From: Amorphophallus konjac
Taxonomy: Eukaryota > Streptophyta > Magnoliopsida > Alismatales > Araceae
Length of the DNA: 64,000 nt
Direction of reading: 5' to 3'
NCBI GenBank assembly: GCA_022559845.1
Contig: CM040124.1
Coordinates: 72,811,491-72,875,490 of the forward strand
The notes below the pieces were generated by a model, which did no database searches, was not told the origin of the DNA, and was given only the letters and a program-made list of their open reading frames with translations. The translations under genes and the position numbers were made by a program. Positions 9,241 to 19,611 of this stretch are shown here, in pieces; position 1 is the first letter of the stretch, and every line of letters begins with the position of its first letter.

Positions 9241-12200
9241 CCCTAGCGGGTCATCGCCAGGGGAGTGGATAAGGCCATCGCCGAATCGCTTGGCGTCGCC
9301 GCCGTCTCCCCAGACGGGGACGCAGGTGCCGCTGCTACAGGCAAAGGAGAGGCTTCGAGCAAAGCCGGGCCCGAAGCCATCGCTGGTCGGCCTCTCTCCT
9401 GCGCCTGGGACCCCTCCAGATACACACGGAGTCCGCAAATATCCTCTTCAAGAGCGGGTCCTCTACCTGGCCCGGAGGCTTCGGGAGAGGCGGAAGTGGA
9501 ACCATCAGTCGGGGTATGCCGCCCGCTTGCACAAATGTGGTGAGGCTCTCCACCCCCGGGTCCGAGATCGGAACCAGCCCCTCCACCGCTATCAGACCAA
9601 TGCTCGGCCTCCGTTTGGCGATAGCCTTCCTGACACGGCCAGACGTCTCCCCTTGCATCGGCATTACTTAATCATGGGAAGCAGAGTTAGCCATCCGCTA
9701 TCTGGAACGAATTAGACAAGATTGAAAGGAGGGGAAGAACAATAAGGCCCACGTGCTTACCTCGGCCACCGGGACGATGCTGCCTTCAGGTGCAATCTCC
9801 CCCTCCTCCAGAGGCTCGTCCGCCGTTCCGCGAGCACTTGAAATCTCCACAGCTGGCTCCTGCTGAAGGGCTTCGAATAAAAGGGTCAGCTTGCCCAGGC
9901 CCGCATCAGCTTCCACCGGGCGGTCGACCGGCACAGCTGGAGCAGTTTCCTCCACAGCCTCCGGCTCGATTGGTTCCTGAAAATTCGGTCATAATAAGAA
10001 CGAAGTCAGTGGGTGACCATAGAAGGAGTCCTGCACGAATAAGCTTACACTTACGGAAGCTTCCTCCATTAGGCTTAAAGAGCTTGCAAGTGAAGGGGCC
10101 TTGAAGATCGGCTCGGGCGGCTTAGACGTCTCAAACACGCCCTCGCCGGGGGCCGCTTCATCGGAGGAGTAGTCATAATCTACCTCTTCGCCCGACGACG
10201 AACCAATCGCTACGGGTTCCTCCCTTGCCGGCAAAGGGACATCCGCTTCGAGGTCGATGACTGTCGCATCCTCCTGAGGGCAGGGCGAGGCTGGTACCCC
10301 AGATTTCAACCTCTTCCTCACATACATGTGCGTCACTGGGAGATGTAGGCGGCCCAATAGCCCAATGGCTGCCGCTTCATCGCCTGTCGCATAAAGGAAA
10401 AAGGCGAGTCATATCAAAGCCAATGGGCTCCCAAAGAATGGAAGAAGTCAATTAAATGGACAAAGACAAATACCCCCTTCAGCTTCTACAGCACGGGGCG
10501 GCACGCGGGCTTCCTCGATGGGCAATACCCTCCCAGAGGCCGCAGCCGTGCCCTTGCCTGAGGTCAGCACAGGTGTCGGCTCCTTCGGACCGCCTGAAAG
10601 AAAGAAATGCAATTGTCAGAGGCAAATACAAGGCCCGCCCCGGGTGGCAAATAAATCCCAAAGGACAGCGGCGGCTGGTGAACCTCACCAGCATCGTGAC
10701 TCGGCCCAGTCCGGGTGACTTCAAACCCCTCGAAGGATAAAATGGGAGCCACCGGAGAGACGGCCGCCGAAGCCGGGGAGACCTCTGCCCTCCTTCGCTT
10801 TGCCTCCTGCCGCCCAGCCACTTTGGCGGCCGCCAACGCCTTCTTAACGGGCGACTTGGCCCGGGACCTCCCCTTGGCTTGTGGTGGGGGAGTCGGAGTT
10901 GGCACCGAGGTCGCCCCTGCCACAGCCGCAGCTTCACCCATATCGGGGACGGGCGCAGGAACCGGCTCCTCCACATCAGGAATGGGCATGGGCACGGGCT
11001 CTTCCACAGAGACTGAGACAAAACAAGACATTCAGGTGTCAAAACCTTGCCTCAAAATGAAAGTAAAACCTTAAGGTACACTGATGGTTGGAGAGGCTAA
11101 CCGGCAGGTCGGCTCGGCTCAGTCCGGGCGACCTCAAACTTCTCAAAAGATTGAACTCGTGACGCCGGAGGAGCGATCGTCGAAGCCTTAGCCGCCTCGG
11201 TTTTTCGCCGCTTCGCGTCCCGTTGCTTGGCCACTTTAGCAGCATCTACCGCCTTCTTCACAGGCGATTTGGCCCGGGACCTCTTCGCAGCCTTGAGCAG
11301 GGGAGCCGTAGTCGGAGCTGGTAGTACCGCCTCAAAATAGGCGGGCTTCTGGACGAGCCGAAGGAGGTTCCGGTACGTCACCATTTGCACGCTGTCGGGA
11401 TGGTCTGTCAAAATAGACACACGCATATGATTAGCATCCGATAACCTGATAAGGTCGCAGCAATGAGAATAAAAGAGGTGGAAAGGTTAAATACCGTGAG
11501 GACCGGTGTACAACCGAAGTGTTATCGGCCAGTAGCTCAGGGACGGCTCCTTGTCCCGACGCGCCGCCTCTCGGACCAGCCAGCATATGTCCTCGACCTT
11601 CTGGCACTGGTCTGTAAGGGCAGCCAGATCTGCATGCTTCTTCAAAGAGAGGTGGCAGAAAAGATTGAAGTGGTCCATGCCCCACCCGTCGGCATAATAG
11701 TACGGGACGTGCAGGCACTTGCTCAGGATGGCGGCCGTCTGATCCTCAATCTTCAGCCCATTCACCCGCAGCAGGACATACAGCCATGTGGTGTCCTTAT
11801 AATTCTCGGGCTTCCTCTCCTCCTGCCTCATAAACGTGCGGTATGGGCAGATTGGGTCCCTCTCCGGATGCCAGCTCTTTGCGGGGGTGCCCTCCTCCTT
11901 CATGGGGAGCGGATAATTAATGAGCTCCAGACGGTCACTCCCTATCCGACAAAGGTTCCTCAGGGTCTTCTTGTAGTTATCCTTCGCCACCGGGGGTAGC
12001 TCCACTTTCGATGTTGGCCTCGCTTCCCGAGCTTCGCGGCGGGCGGCCAGATATGCCACCACCTCCTTCTCCTACCTGTTCTTGAGACGAAGGAGATGCC
12101 CCGGCTCAATATCAAGTACCGGTACCGGATGTCTGCTCAGGAATTTCCTCTCAGCCCCGTCCCAGCAGTCGGTCTTGTGCAGCCGATAGAAGGCCGTCCG

Positions 12201-14281
12201 GGCGTTCCACCATTTTATATACTCCGGAGTCACCCGGGGGATGCGACCGGGGGCTGGCACTCTGAAGGTCGCAGAGTCCGCCCGATGGAAGAAATCCCAC
12301 CAGCTCCTGGCATGCTCGGCGACTGAACTACCCCAGAGATTTCGTGAAGGCAGGCCGAACTGTGCATGATAGACAGGGATATGCTGATCATATCCGAAGT
12401 TTCGGCCAAACCGGAAAGGGTAATATGGCTCCAGCAGCACATTGTCCCCCTTCCTGAACGCCAGCACGCTCGGGCGGATGGATAACGCCCAGTCCCTGAG
12501 CTTGGGCTCCAGCAGCGGCCGGACCACAGTTTCTTGGCTGATCGGGTGGATATACTTCTCCACCTGATCGTCTTTGCACTCCCTCTTATTGTTCACCAGA
12601 GGGCTGGAATGTGCGGCCAGCATCCAGAAGTGAATGGTGCTGGCCGCGTCCCGGGGAACCATTATCAACCGGCCCCGAATATCATACAGCCGTTGGGAGG
12701 TCGACCCTGGCTCCGCGCTGGCAAACTCCAGCATCCTCGGCACCAACCCCCATTCCTGAAGAGCTCGCGGGGCGAACTCGGGGAACAGCGAGCAGACCCA
12801 CGCATTGAAGAAATGTAATGGGCACATGTACCGGGCTTGTCTCGGGAACTGATGAGTGCTGATGTCCCCCAGCGCCTTATATATCAGGCAGAGAGTGGCC
12901 GGGCACAAGGAAAGCTTGACTCCCTACGCCAGCTGACAGTCCGGATAAATGGCATCCGGTCGAATGACTGTCTCATCCCCGTATGGCATGGCAAATCAGC
13001 ACAGCCAATATGTCAGATAGGCGGCACAGTGCGTCAACGGGTCGACCCCCATCGGATTGGGCCCACTTCGGCGCCCCCTGGAAGGAATCTTCACATCGGT
13101 CTTGGGCTTGGCACGCTTCTTGCGAGCAACAGCGGTGCCGATGCATGGAAACTCCGCATAGTGCTTCAGTCCATCGTAAAAATAGTGCAACCACAGAGTC
13201 AGGCGGACCCTCTTCCGATCCCCGCGAGGAGGCTGCCTGCCACCGTGCGCCAGCTGATATAACTCCCGGTACGCCTTCATGAGATATCGATAAGAATACC
13301 CGAGAGAGTAGTAGCCATCCCCATTGGTTTCATCTTTGATCAAGTCGGGGAGGCATACTTCTTTATAAGGCTCCCCGTCGATGGGCAAGCCGCTCAGCTG
13401 GCTGAGGCTCCACAGGTCTAGTGAAGTTTCACCTTCTGCTGTGTAAAAAGTGTTGGTCTCAGCGCTGAACACCTCTATCATGCCGCAGCAGAGGCCCTTG
13501 GAGATAGGGTAGCCGTAGCGGGAGGCGTAAACACTGTGATATATACCGGCTCGGACCAGCAATGGGGCGTAGTTGAATAGCACATACTCGGTGAACTCTA
13601 CTGTCCCTTCTCGGAAGCTGTGTGCATCCTGAAGCTTCAGCTCCCCGAACCAGCCTAGCGATAGCTCGTACTTGAACCTGATGGCCAGGCAATCCAGGAT
13701 AAACGGCTCCTTCCTGTAGCCCCACTTCAAGGGAGCCAAGAACAGACCAAAGTGAGGCGGCTTGCCGTGCACCCGCCCGGCGGACATATCCCATTTCTCC
13801 GGGACAAATTGGGGTGCTCGCACCAACCTGTCTTCAGCCGGCAACACCTCCTGGATCCCCAAGACAGGCTTCCACTCCCGGGCCTCCCCCACTAGATACA
13901 TCAGGATGCTCCTCGGGACGCTATACAACAAACTGTCGCGTGCTTGCAGGATCACTTGCTCGACCTCCGCACAGCTCGTAGCTGCCGCCTCTCCTGGGAG
14001 CGGAAGTACTTCAAGAACCGGATGAGATACTTATCCTTCGGGAAGTCCGTTCGATATTCGCCGGTCCGGTCGAAGGTGAAGCGGTTCTCAACCCGAGAGA
14101 GCATATTATAGTCCATCGTCTCGGTCTCCGAGTCCAAAGACACGGCCAATGTTGCTATTTCAGCATGCTCCCTGTCCAGCTCCTCTACGTTGAGCCATGT
14201 GACGGCTGGCACTGGGGGCTGGGGAACAAGGTCGGCACCGACCGCGGCAGCGGGAGCAGAAGAACCACATGGGGCAGCCAT
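8526..14281 (-). CDS. Antisense multi-exon gene of the Tat element, plant-mobile-domain-like
   Basis: The gene runs opposite to pol inside the 3' region. My exon model on the minus strand is 14281-11495, 11404-11102, 11012-10689, 10593-10474, 10383-10055, 9976-9761, then a last exon starting near 9701 and ending at 8526. Introns are 78-95 bases, begin with GT (two match GTAAGT/GTAAGC) and end with pyrimidine-rich CAG-type sites. Exon phases agree across five junctions, and the joined frame stays open from exon 2 to exon 6. Exon 1 carries a frameshift near 13995 and three in-frame stops; the last exon has stops near 9243 and 8997. The long exon 1 resembles the plant mobile / aminotransferase-like domain (FTEYVLF, LDLWSLSQLSGLPIDGE). 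Antisense extra ORFs of this class are known in Tat elements. The molecular function is unknown. Confidence 0.7.
10689..11404 (-). CDS. Exons 2 and 3: duplicated exon pair
   Basis: Exon 2 (11404-11102) and exon 3 (11012-10689) encode related peptides: SRAKSPVKKAVDAAKVAKQR ... RRKTEA ... FEKFEVARTEPS in exon 2 and SRAKSPVKKALAAAKVAGRQ ... RRRAEV ... FEGFEVTRTGPS in exon 3. Both exons start and end in the same phase, and both 5' splice sites follow a Pro-Ala-Gly/Asp-Ala-Gly codon at the same place. This indicates tandem duplication of an exon with its intron. The shared basic block (RSRAKSPVKKA ... RR(K/R)) could be a nuclear-localisation signal. Confidence 0.7.
11495..14281 (-). CDS. Exon 1: plant-mobile-domain-like region
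   Basis: One minus-strand frame covers 13980 to 11495 apart from stops at about 12996, 12932 and 12072. The first 95 residues from the ATG at 14281 (MAAPCGSSAPAAAVGADLVP) are Ala/Pro-rich, followed by an acidic segment and FDRTGEYRTDFPKDKYLIRF. After a one-base slip near 13995 come VILQARDSLLYSVP, KPPHFGLFLAPLKWGYRKEP, TVEFTEYVLFNYAPLLVRAG and SLDLWSLSQLSGLPIDGEPY, which fit the family pattern. The later part (WMLAAHSSPL, YYPFRFGRNFGYDQHIP, FFHRADSATFRVP) continues without a domain I can name. The exon ends at CTCACG/GTATTT. Confidence 0.65.
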
Positions 14282-14559
14282 CTATCTGCAAAGAGGTAAC
14301 AAACGGAAGATCAGAATAAGCCACGGGCAAAGGGAAATGAAAACTACAATGGGGCTCTACTACAAGTAAAATGAATAAGACACTGCCAATTTCTGACGAA
14401 ATTTTGGCAGAGTTTCCCCTAGGCCAAAGGCGTAAGGGAAAAACACGGGTGCGTGCCCACAAGGAGTGACGGCCCCAACAAAGTCACGGTGGGCCCCGAA
14501 AGGTAACACCAGAAGTCCGCAGCTCCAAAAGAGTCTTCCTCTTTCCCCTGCTGGTACAC
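14282..14559. other. Upstream region of the antisense gene
   Basis: This is noncoding. It would hold the 5' leader and promoter of the minus-strand gene; I see no clear TATA box on that strand. Positions 14398-14420 carry a GGCAGAGTTTCCCCT block that recurs inverted at 19111-19133. Confidence 0.35.
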
Positions 14560-15040
14560 TGCCTAAAGCCCCTTCCCCGACACGCTTTGGGATGGCCTTC
14601 GCCGGTACACCCTGTGGGGGGCTTCCCCGGTATGCCCTCAGTGCCTTCCCCAGCACACTGTGCAGCTGCCTTCACCGGCACACCCCTGGGTGTCTTCGCC
14701 GGCACGCCCTAGGCTGGTCTTCGCCGGCACGCCCAGGCTGGCTTTCCCCGGCACTCCGACGCGGGCCTCTGCCGGCACACCCGTGAGGACCGCTCCCCGG
14801 CACACTCCCGTGCCATCGTTCCCCGGCACACTCTAGTGCCTCTTCCCCGGCACGCCCTAAGTGGCCCTCGCCGACACACTCATGGCATCATTCCCCGACA
14901 CGCTTCCTAAGGGTTCTACCCGGCACGGCCTTGGAGCCCCCACCCGATGCACCCTGGGGTTCTCCTTCCCCGACACACCTCGGCGCTCCCTCCACGGCAA
15001 GCTCCCAAGGCCTCCTCCGCAGCACGACCGGCGACGCTCG
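14560..15040. repeat. GGCACRC motif tract, about 15 irregular copies
   Basis: Copies of (C/G)CCGGCACACCC and close variants (CCGACACRC, CCGGTACACC, CCGGCACGCCC) recur every 25-40 bases, all in the same orientation, separated by unrelated filler. The same motif with an AGCGGCAC start recurs at 17560-17870, 18770-18915, 19370-19600 and 21165-21250. Confidence 0.8.
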
Positions 15041-15059
15041 CCGTTTGCCATGGCCCCGG

Positions 15060-15664
15060 AGAAGAGGATGAGGAGAAGAAGGAGAGGGGAGAAGGAGGAA
15101 GAGAAGAGGAAGAGAAAGAAAGAGGGAGAAAGGGGCGAAGAAGCCTAGGGCTCCACCGCCCCCGAAGATGAAGAGAAGAGGAAGGAAGGAAAGAAATAGA
15201 AGAAAAGAGGGGAGAAGGAAGAGGAGACAAGGAGAAAGAAAAGGGGAGGAGCCCCTCCTCCGCAGCCTCCTCACCCCGGCGACGAAGAAGGCGACGGTGA
15301 CGTTGGCAGCCGGCGACGCAGAAGGTGAAGAGAGAAGAAAGGGGGGTGCTCCGTCCGCTCGGTCACCAAAGAGAAAAGGAAAGAGAGGGAGAGGGAGAAT
15401 TCGAAACGGGGTGACTGTTTGAACCGCCTCTGCCCCTTTTATGTAAAAAAAGGGGGGGAGAAAAGAAGAAAAAGGAAGAAAAAAAGGGGGGGAAGAGAAA
15501 AAAAAGAGGAGAAGAAAAAAAAGGGAAATAAAAGGGAGACGAGAGGGACAAAAAAGGGGAAAAGAGGGAAGATAAATAAAAGAGAAGAAAACAAAAAAGA
15601 GGAGGCAAAGGAGAAAATAAAAAGGGGGAGAAAAAAAGGGGGAAATAAGAAAGAAAAGAAAATT
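15060..15664. repeat. Long purine-rich tract
   Basis: About 600 bases are dominated by GAAGA and AAAAGGGG runs, broken by a GC-rich stretch at 15250-15330. No gene is supported; long open frames on both strands follow from the skewed composition. Confidence 0.8.
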
Positions 15665-15677
15665 AATTACCAACTAA

Positions 15678-15755
15678 ATATGAATATATATATACACACA
15701 TATATGTATATATGTATATATATACACACATCCGCTTATATATATATAAGCATGC
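15678..15755. repeat. TA/CA microsatellite
   Basis: Runs of TATATATACACACATATATG type alternate TA and CA dinucleotides, ending in a short TATATATATAAG block. This is a simple sequence repeat. Confidence 0.85.
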
Positions 15756-15894
15756 GTAAATAAGGCACAATAATAAGATGTCTCCGGGGGAACATTCCAT
15801 TCCCACGATCCTGTGTGGACGGGCATCCGTACAAGTGAAGACGACTTTATCCCTGCCCACGACACACTCATGGCACCACTACCCCTCCAACAAA

Positions 15895-16200
15895 TAAATC
15901 CTTCCCTGGCACGTAGCCTCGTGCCTCAGCCGCCTCCCGTCATACAAAATTGCCCTCACGGGCCTTACGCCCGGATCGACAGAACCTCTATCCTTGCGCT
16001 GGCATTCATCCCTTGCCAGCGAATGAACCCCTTTCCGGCGCAAGGCTACGTGCCGTAGCCACCCGCTCCACACAATATTGCCATTACGGACCTTACATCC
16101 GAATCGGTAGAAATCCCTCCGTTGCGTTGGCATTATCTTCTTGCCGACGAAGGAACCATATTTTTCGGCGCAAGGCTTCGAGCCCTAGCCAACAATTACA
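15895..16200. repeat. 130-bp tandem repeat, about 2.3 copies
   Basis: The blocks CGGCGCAAGGCTACG ... CCCTCACGGGCCTTACGCCC and CGGCGCAAGGCTTCG recur with a period near 130 bases (starts near 15905, 16035 and 16165). Units share a TTGCG(C/T)TGGCATT block and a YTTGCCRRCGAA block. It is diverged. Confidence 0.7.
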
Positions 16201-16319
16201 TATTACCCGCTCTTCAAAAAAAAAGAGAAGAAGAAAAGAAAAGAAAGAGGGGCTTAAAATAGAGGTGCCCCGCCGGACTTGCCCCTACACGGGACAAGGG
16301 TAAAAATGGCAACAACCCG

Positions 16320-16460
16320 GATGTGGCGAAAACCCCAAAGGGCGCTACAGGAAAAATCGGGTACCCCGCCACGTGAAAACCCGAGAGGGCGCGTGGGCAA
16401 AAGCAAGTGGGGGCCGGTACCGGCGAAAACCCGAAAGGGCGCTTGTATCGGTAATGTGGT
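16320..16460. repeat. Three copies of a GYGAAAACCC ... GGGCGC box
   Basis: GCGAAAACCCC at 16326, GTGAAAACCCG at 16373 and GCGAAAACCCG at 16423 are each followed by a GAAAGGGCGC-like block, with about 48-base spacing. Boxes of this kind (GTGAAAACCCGAAAGGGC) occur upstream of the 3' LTR in other Tat/Ogre-type elements. Confidence 0.6.
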
Positions 16461-16504
16461 TCAAAAAAAAAAGAGAAAAGAGAGAAAAGAAGAAAAGAAA
16501 AGAA

Positions 16505-17232
16505 GAGACAACAAACCAGGTCAGCTCCCGACACCTTGTCGGCACTGACGAAGAGACTAAGAGACAACAAACCAGGTCAGCTCCCGACACCCTGTCGGCA
16601 CTGACGAAGAGACCAAGAGACGACAAACCAGGTCAGCTCCCGACGCCTCGTCGGCACTGACGAAGAGACAAAGAGATCAACAAATCAGGTCAGCTCCCGA
16701 CGCCCCGTCGGCACTGACGAAGAGACAAAGAGATCAACAAACCAAGTCAGCTCCCGACACCCTATCGGCACTGACGAAGAGACCAAAAAACAACAAACGA
16801 GGTCAGCTCCCGACACCCTGTCGGCACTGACGAAGAGACCAAGAGACAACAAACCAGGTCAGCTTCCGACACCCTGTCGGCACTAACGAAGAGACCAAGA
16901 GACAGCAAACTAGGTCAGCTCCCGACGCCCCATCGGCATTGACGAAGAGACAAAGAGATCAACAAATCAGGTCATCTCCCGACACCCTGTCGGCACTGAC
17001 GAAGAGACAAAGAGATCAAAAAACCAGGTCAGCTCTCGACACCCTGTTGGCACTGACGAAGGGACCAAGAAACAACAAACCAGGTCAGCTCCCGACACCC
17101 GTCGGCACTGACGAAGAGACAAACAGGTCAATAAACCGTGTCAATGCCCGACACCCCGTCGGCACTAGTGAAGAAAAGAAGAGACAAACAAGTCACGTCG
17201 GCTCCCGACACCTTGTCGGCGCCGACGTAGAG
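16505..17232. repeat. 56-bp tandem array of hairpin units, about 13 copies
   Basis: Units of 55-57 bases share the core CAGGTCAGCTCCCGACACCC followed by TGTCGGCACTGACGAAGAGA. Unit starts fall at about 16516, 16572, 16628, 16685, 16742, 16799, 16854, 16910, 16967 and 17024, with three degenerate units to 17232. Each good unit contains CCGACA-CCC-TGTCGG, a six-base-pair stem with a three-base loop. The array lies directly upstream of the polypurine tract and LTR. Confidence 0.9.
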
Positions 17233-17290
17233 AAAAGAGACCAGTACACCCGCGGGCACCACCCGGCTCATCCTTCGCCTGCGCTACCCG

Positions 17291-17307
17291 TGGGTGGGGG
17301 AAATTTA
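17291..17307 (+). promoter_or_regulatory. Candidate polypurine tract of the Tat element
   Basis: TGGGTGGGGGAAATTTA is purine-rich, lies between the hairpin array and a TG dinucleotide, and would prime plus-strand DNA synthesis. The assignment rests on position and composition only. Confidence 0.45.
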
Positions 17308-17559
17308 TGGACACCAAAAGTTGCACACCCAGATATCCTGTTCGGCCCAGCATCAACAACGAAACCGAGTGAAGAAGCCCCGGGGAGACTGGTCATCCGG
17401 ATTCCCAGAGCATGCGCACACTGCCGTGAGGCTACCTTCAGAGTCACGACAGTGAAGAGAAATCAACCACCAAGGGCCTCACAAACCATGGGCCTCGAAG
17501 AAAATCAAATGGGCCACAACTCGTGCTCACAACGTGCTCAAAATGGGCTCAGAAATGCA

Positions 17560-17872
17560 CCCTAGTGGCCTTCAGTGGCACACCCATTTGGGGCCTCAAC
17601 GGCACACCCTGGTGGCTTTCTACGGCACATCCCATTTAGCCTTCAGCAGCACACCCTGGTGGCCTCCAGCGGCACATCCCATTTGGCCCTCAGCGGCACA
17701 ACCCCTGGCCTTCAGCGGCACGCCCATTTGGGGCTCCAGCGGCACACCCATTTGGGGCCTCAGCGGCACGCCCATTTGGGGATTCAGCGGCATGCCCCTT
17801 TGGGGCCTCAGCGGCACGCCCTTTTGGCCCTCCTGCGGCACACTTCTTGAGCCCACCAGCGGCACAGCGTGA
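17560..17872. repeat. 27-bp AGCGGCACACCC repeat in U3
   Basis: About 12 units of the form CAGCGGCACRCCCATTTGGG, spaced about 27 bases apart, all in one orientation. The second half is nearly regular, the first half more diverged. Confidence 0.8.
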
Positions 17873-18071
17873 AGACGTTTTCAACAGCCGAATGACGTGA
17901 CGCCCATGCCCTACGTATCCTTGGCGCGCAGTGAGCTATCCGATGTGTCAACCAGAGGTTGGGCCACGCAGGCTACTCCCCCGACATCCAGGACGGGGGA
18001 AGTCAAACCCCATCATGACCAGCCGCTTCCCGCCTCCGACTGCCTTGCTCGAGGGCTCCCACTGCTGGGAG

Positions 18072-18078
18072 TATAAAG
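18072..18078 (+). promoter_or_regulatory. TATA box of the Tat LTR
   Basis: TATAAAG sits in CTGGGAGTATAAAGCCACTC. It is followed by a GAGA-rich leader, as expected for a retrotransposon promoter starting transcription about 30 bases downstream. Confidence 0.6.
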
Positions 18079-18769
18079 CCACTCCCATTCCGACAGAGAA
18101 GGAGAGAGGCAGAGATGGAGAAGAGACCCAGAGGCAGAGACGAATAGAGGGGGTTGCATACGAGAAGAAGAAGAAGAGAGAAGAAAAGGGAGAGGGCTCC
18201 GGCGTGGAGTCTTCCGACAGCCACCAGGCAACGTGAAGAGAGTAAGAGAGAGAGAGAGGGCTTGATGTAGTAGGGGAAGGTGGGGGAAAGAGCAGTGGAC
18301 GATCGTCCCTGCTTCGATCCCCAACACCTCCTCCTCTTTTGTTTCTCTATTTTCCCCCTCTCTATTCCTTTGTTCTTGGGTTTTCTTTCTTGCCTATAGC
18401 CTTAGCTCGGGCATGTTTTATGATGTATACGGGTGGCTACGGCCCTTTATTTCCCATGAATGAAGATCCCCCCCCTCAGTGGGTTTTCTCTTTGTCTCAT
18501 TGTTTTGGGCCACAGTGTGTTTGGTCATTTTTTCCCTTCGCTTTCCGGAGTTTACGCTCATCCCTAACGCCGACGGTTTCCTCCGGATGTGGCACCATCT
18601 TGAATGGTTTGAGGTCATGAACCTTCTCCTGTGAAGCCCAGTACCAGTACCCTCACCTGTGCCTGCCCCTTTGCACCTTTTTCCCTTTTATCGGAAGTCC
18701 CTGTGGGTTTGATCGGTCTAACACCCCTCCCCGCTAGCAGACCAACCCTCTTTTGGAGTCCTGTCCAGT

Positions 18770-18915
18770 GCACCTGCACATTCCCCCAGCGGCACACCCT
18801 TCCGGCACCTTGGCCGGCACACCCACAGTAGCCCCCCCCAGCAGTACACCTCCCCTTGGTGCCCCAGCGGCACACCTGGCCTCTCCCTAGCCCGGTACAC
18901 CCCTCAAGCACCCGG
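18770..18915. repeat. GGCACACC motif cluster downstream of the TATA box
   Basis: Seven or so copies of CAGCGGCACACC / CCGGCACACCC / CAGTACACC are spaced 20-25 bases apart, in the same orientation as the other clusters of this element. Confidence 0.65.
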
Positions 18916-19369
18916 TGCTTGTCCTTGGTCGGTACGCCTTGACTAACCCCAGGCCCACCCTATCCAGTCTTAGAGGTCTTCGGCTCGTTATTTTCACCGT
19001 GTTTTCTGAGGTTTTATCAAGGTGTTGCCGCCCTCGGGCGCCCACCTCCAGTTGTCGGGTTCCGCCACTCCATGTGGGCGCGTTCCCTTATCTCCCTTAC
19101 GCTCGGGTGAAGGGGAGATGCTGCCGAATTTTTGTTAGAAAATAACAACACATAAAAAAAGGGGTAAAAGGATGCAACAAACGAATGGGATAAGAAATAC
19201 ATATCAAAAGACAACAAAACCATCAAACGAATAGAACAACAACAGATTGCAAGAAGAAGGAGGGAAGATTTGTATGAAACTACGCAAAACTCAAAGAAAA
19301 GAAGAAAAGAAAAGCCTTAAAAATAAGTAACAGAGGAGTGGACCTTCATCGGCACGTCCGTTCCAGCCT

Positions 19370-19600
19370 TCGTATGTACACCCTATCAACCCTCTAGCGG
19401 CACACCCTATCAGCCCTCCAGCGGCACACCCTATCAGCCCTTCAACGGCGCACCTTCTTGGCTCCTCACCGGCACACTCCTCCACCGTCTCATTCTTCTC
19501 CTCGCCGGTACACCCTATCAGCCCTCCAGCGGCACACCCTATCAACCCTTCAATGACACACCTTCTCGGCCCTTCAGCGGCACACTCTTCTCACTCTCCG
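19370..19600. repeat. 28-bp CCTATCAGCCCTCCAGCGGC repeat
   Basis: Five to seven units of ACCCTATCARCCCTCYAGCG type with 27-28-base spacing form the left flank of the large array that starts at 19612. Confidence 0.75.
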
Positions 19601-19611
19601 AAGTGGAACCC

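Larger units (their letters stand above)
1..19145 (+). mobile_element. Ty3/gypsy retrotransposon, Tat lineage, 5' end outside window
   Basis: The order gag knuckle, protease, RT, RNase H, a second archaeal-type RNase H, integrase, a very long 3' noncoding region with tandem repeats and an antisense gene, then a probable LTR, is the layout known for Tat/Ogre-type Ty3/gypsy elements. All protein domains read on the plus strand but are broken by stops and frameshifts, so this is a decayed copy. The 5' LTR, primer site and most of gag lie before position 1. The right boundary is uncertain because no second LTR or target-site duplication is visible; 19145 marks where LTR-like sequence gives way to A-rich sequence. 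Confidence 0.8.
17308..19145 (+). repeat. Probable 3' LTR of the Tat element
   Basis: It starts with TGGACACC after the candidate polypurine tract. A TATA box at 18072 (GTATAAAGCC) and a purine-rich leader at 18090-18235 give the U3-R order of an LTR on the plus strand. U3 carries about 12 copies of an AGCGGCAC-type motif (17560-17870), and more lie at 18770-18915. The end is not fixed: TTTTTGTTAGAAAATAACA near 19145 is a candidate, but there is no partner LTR or target duplication to test it. Confidence 0.45.

Noticed and set aside
16505..17232. CRISPR-like appearance (regular 56-bp repeats with short palindromes)
   Set aside because: There are no unique spacers between identical repeats, because the whole unit repeats. 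The setting is a plant retrotransposon with no cas genes.
17534..17872. Plus-strand 112-codon frame with WGLSGTPIWG-type repeats
   Set aside because: It is a translation of the 27-bp AGCGGCAC repeat. The repeat length divisible by three keeps a frame open by chance.
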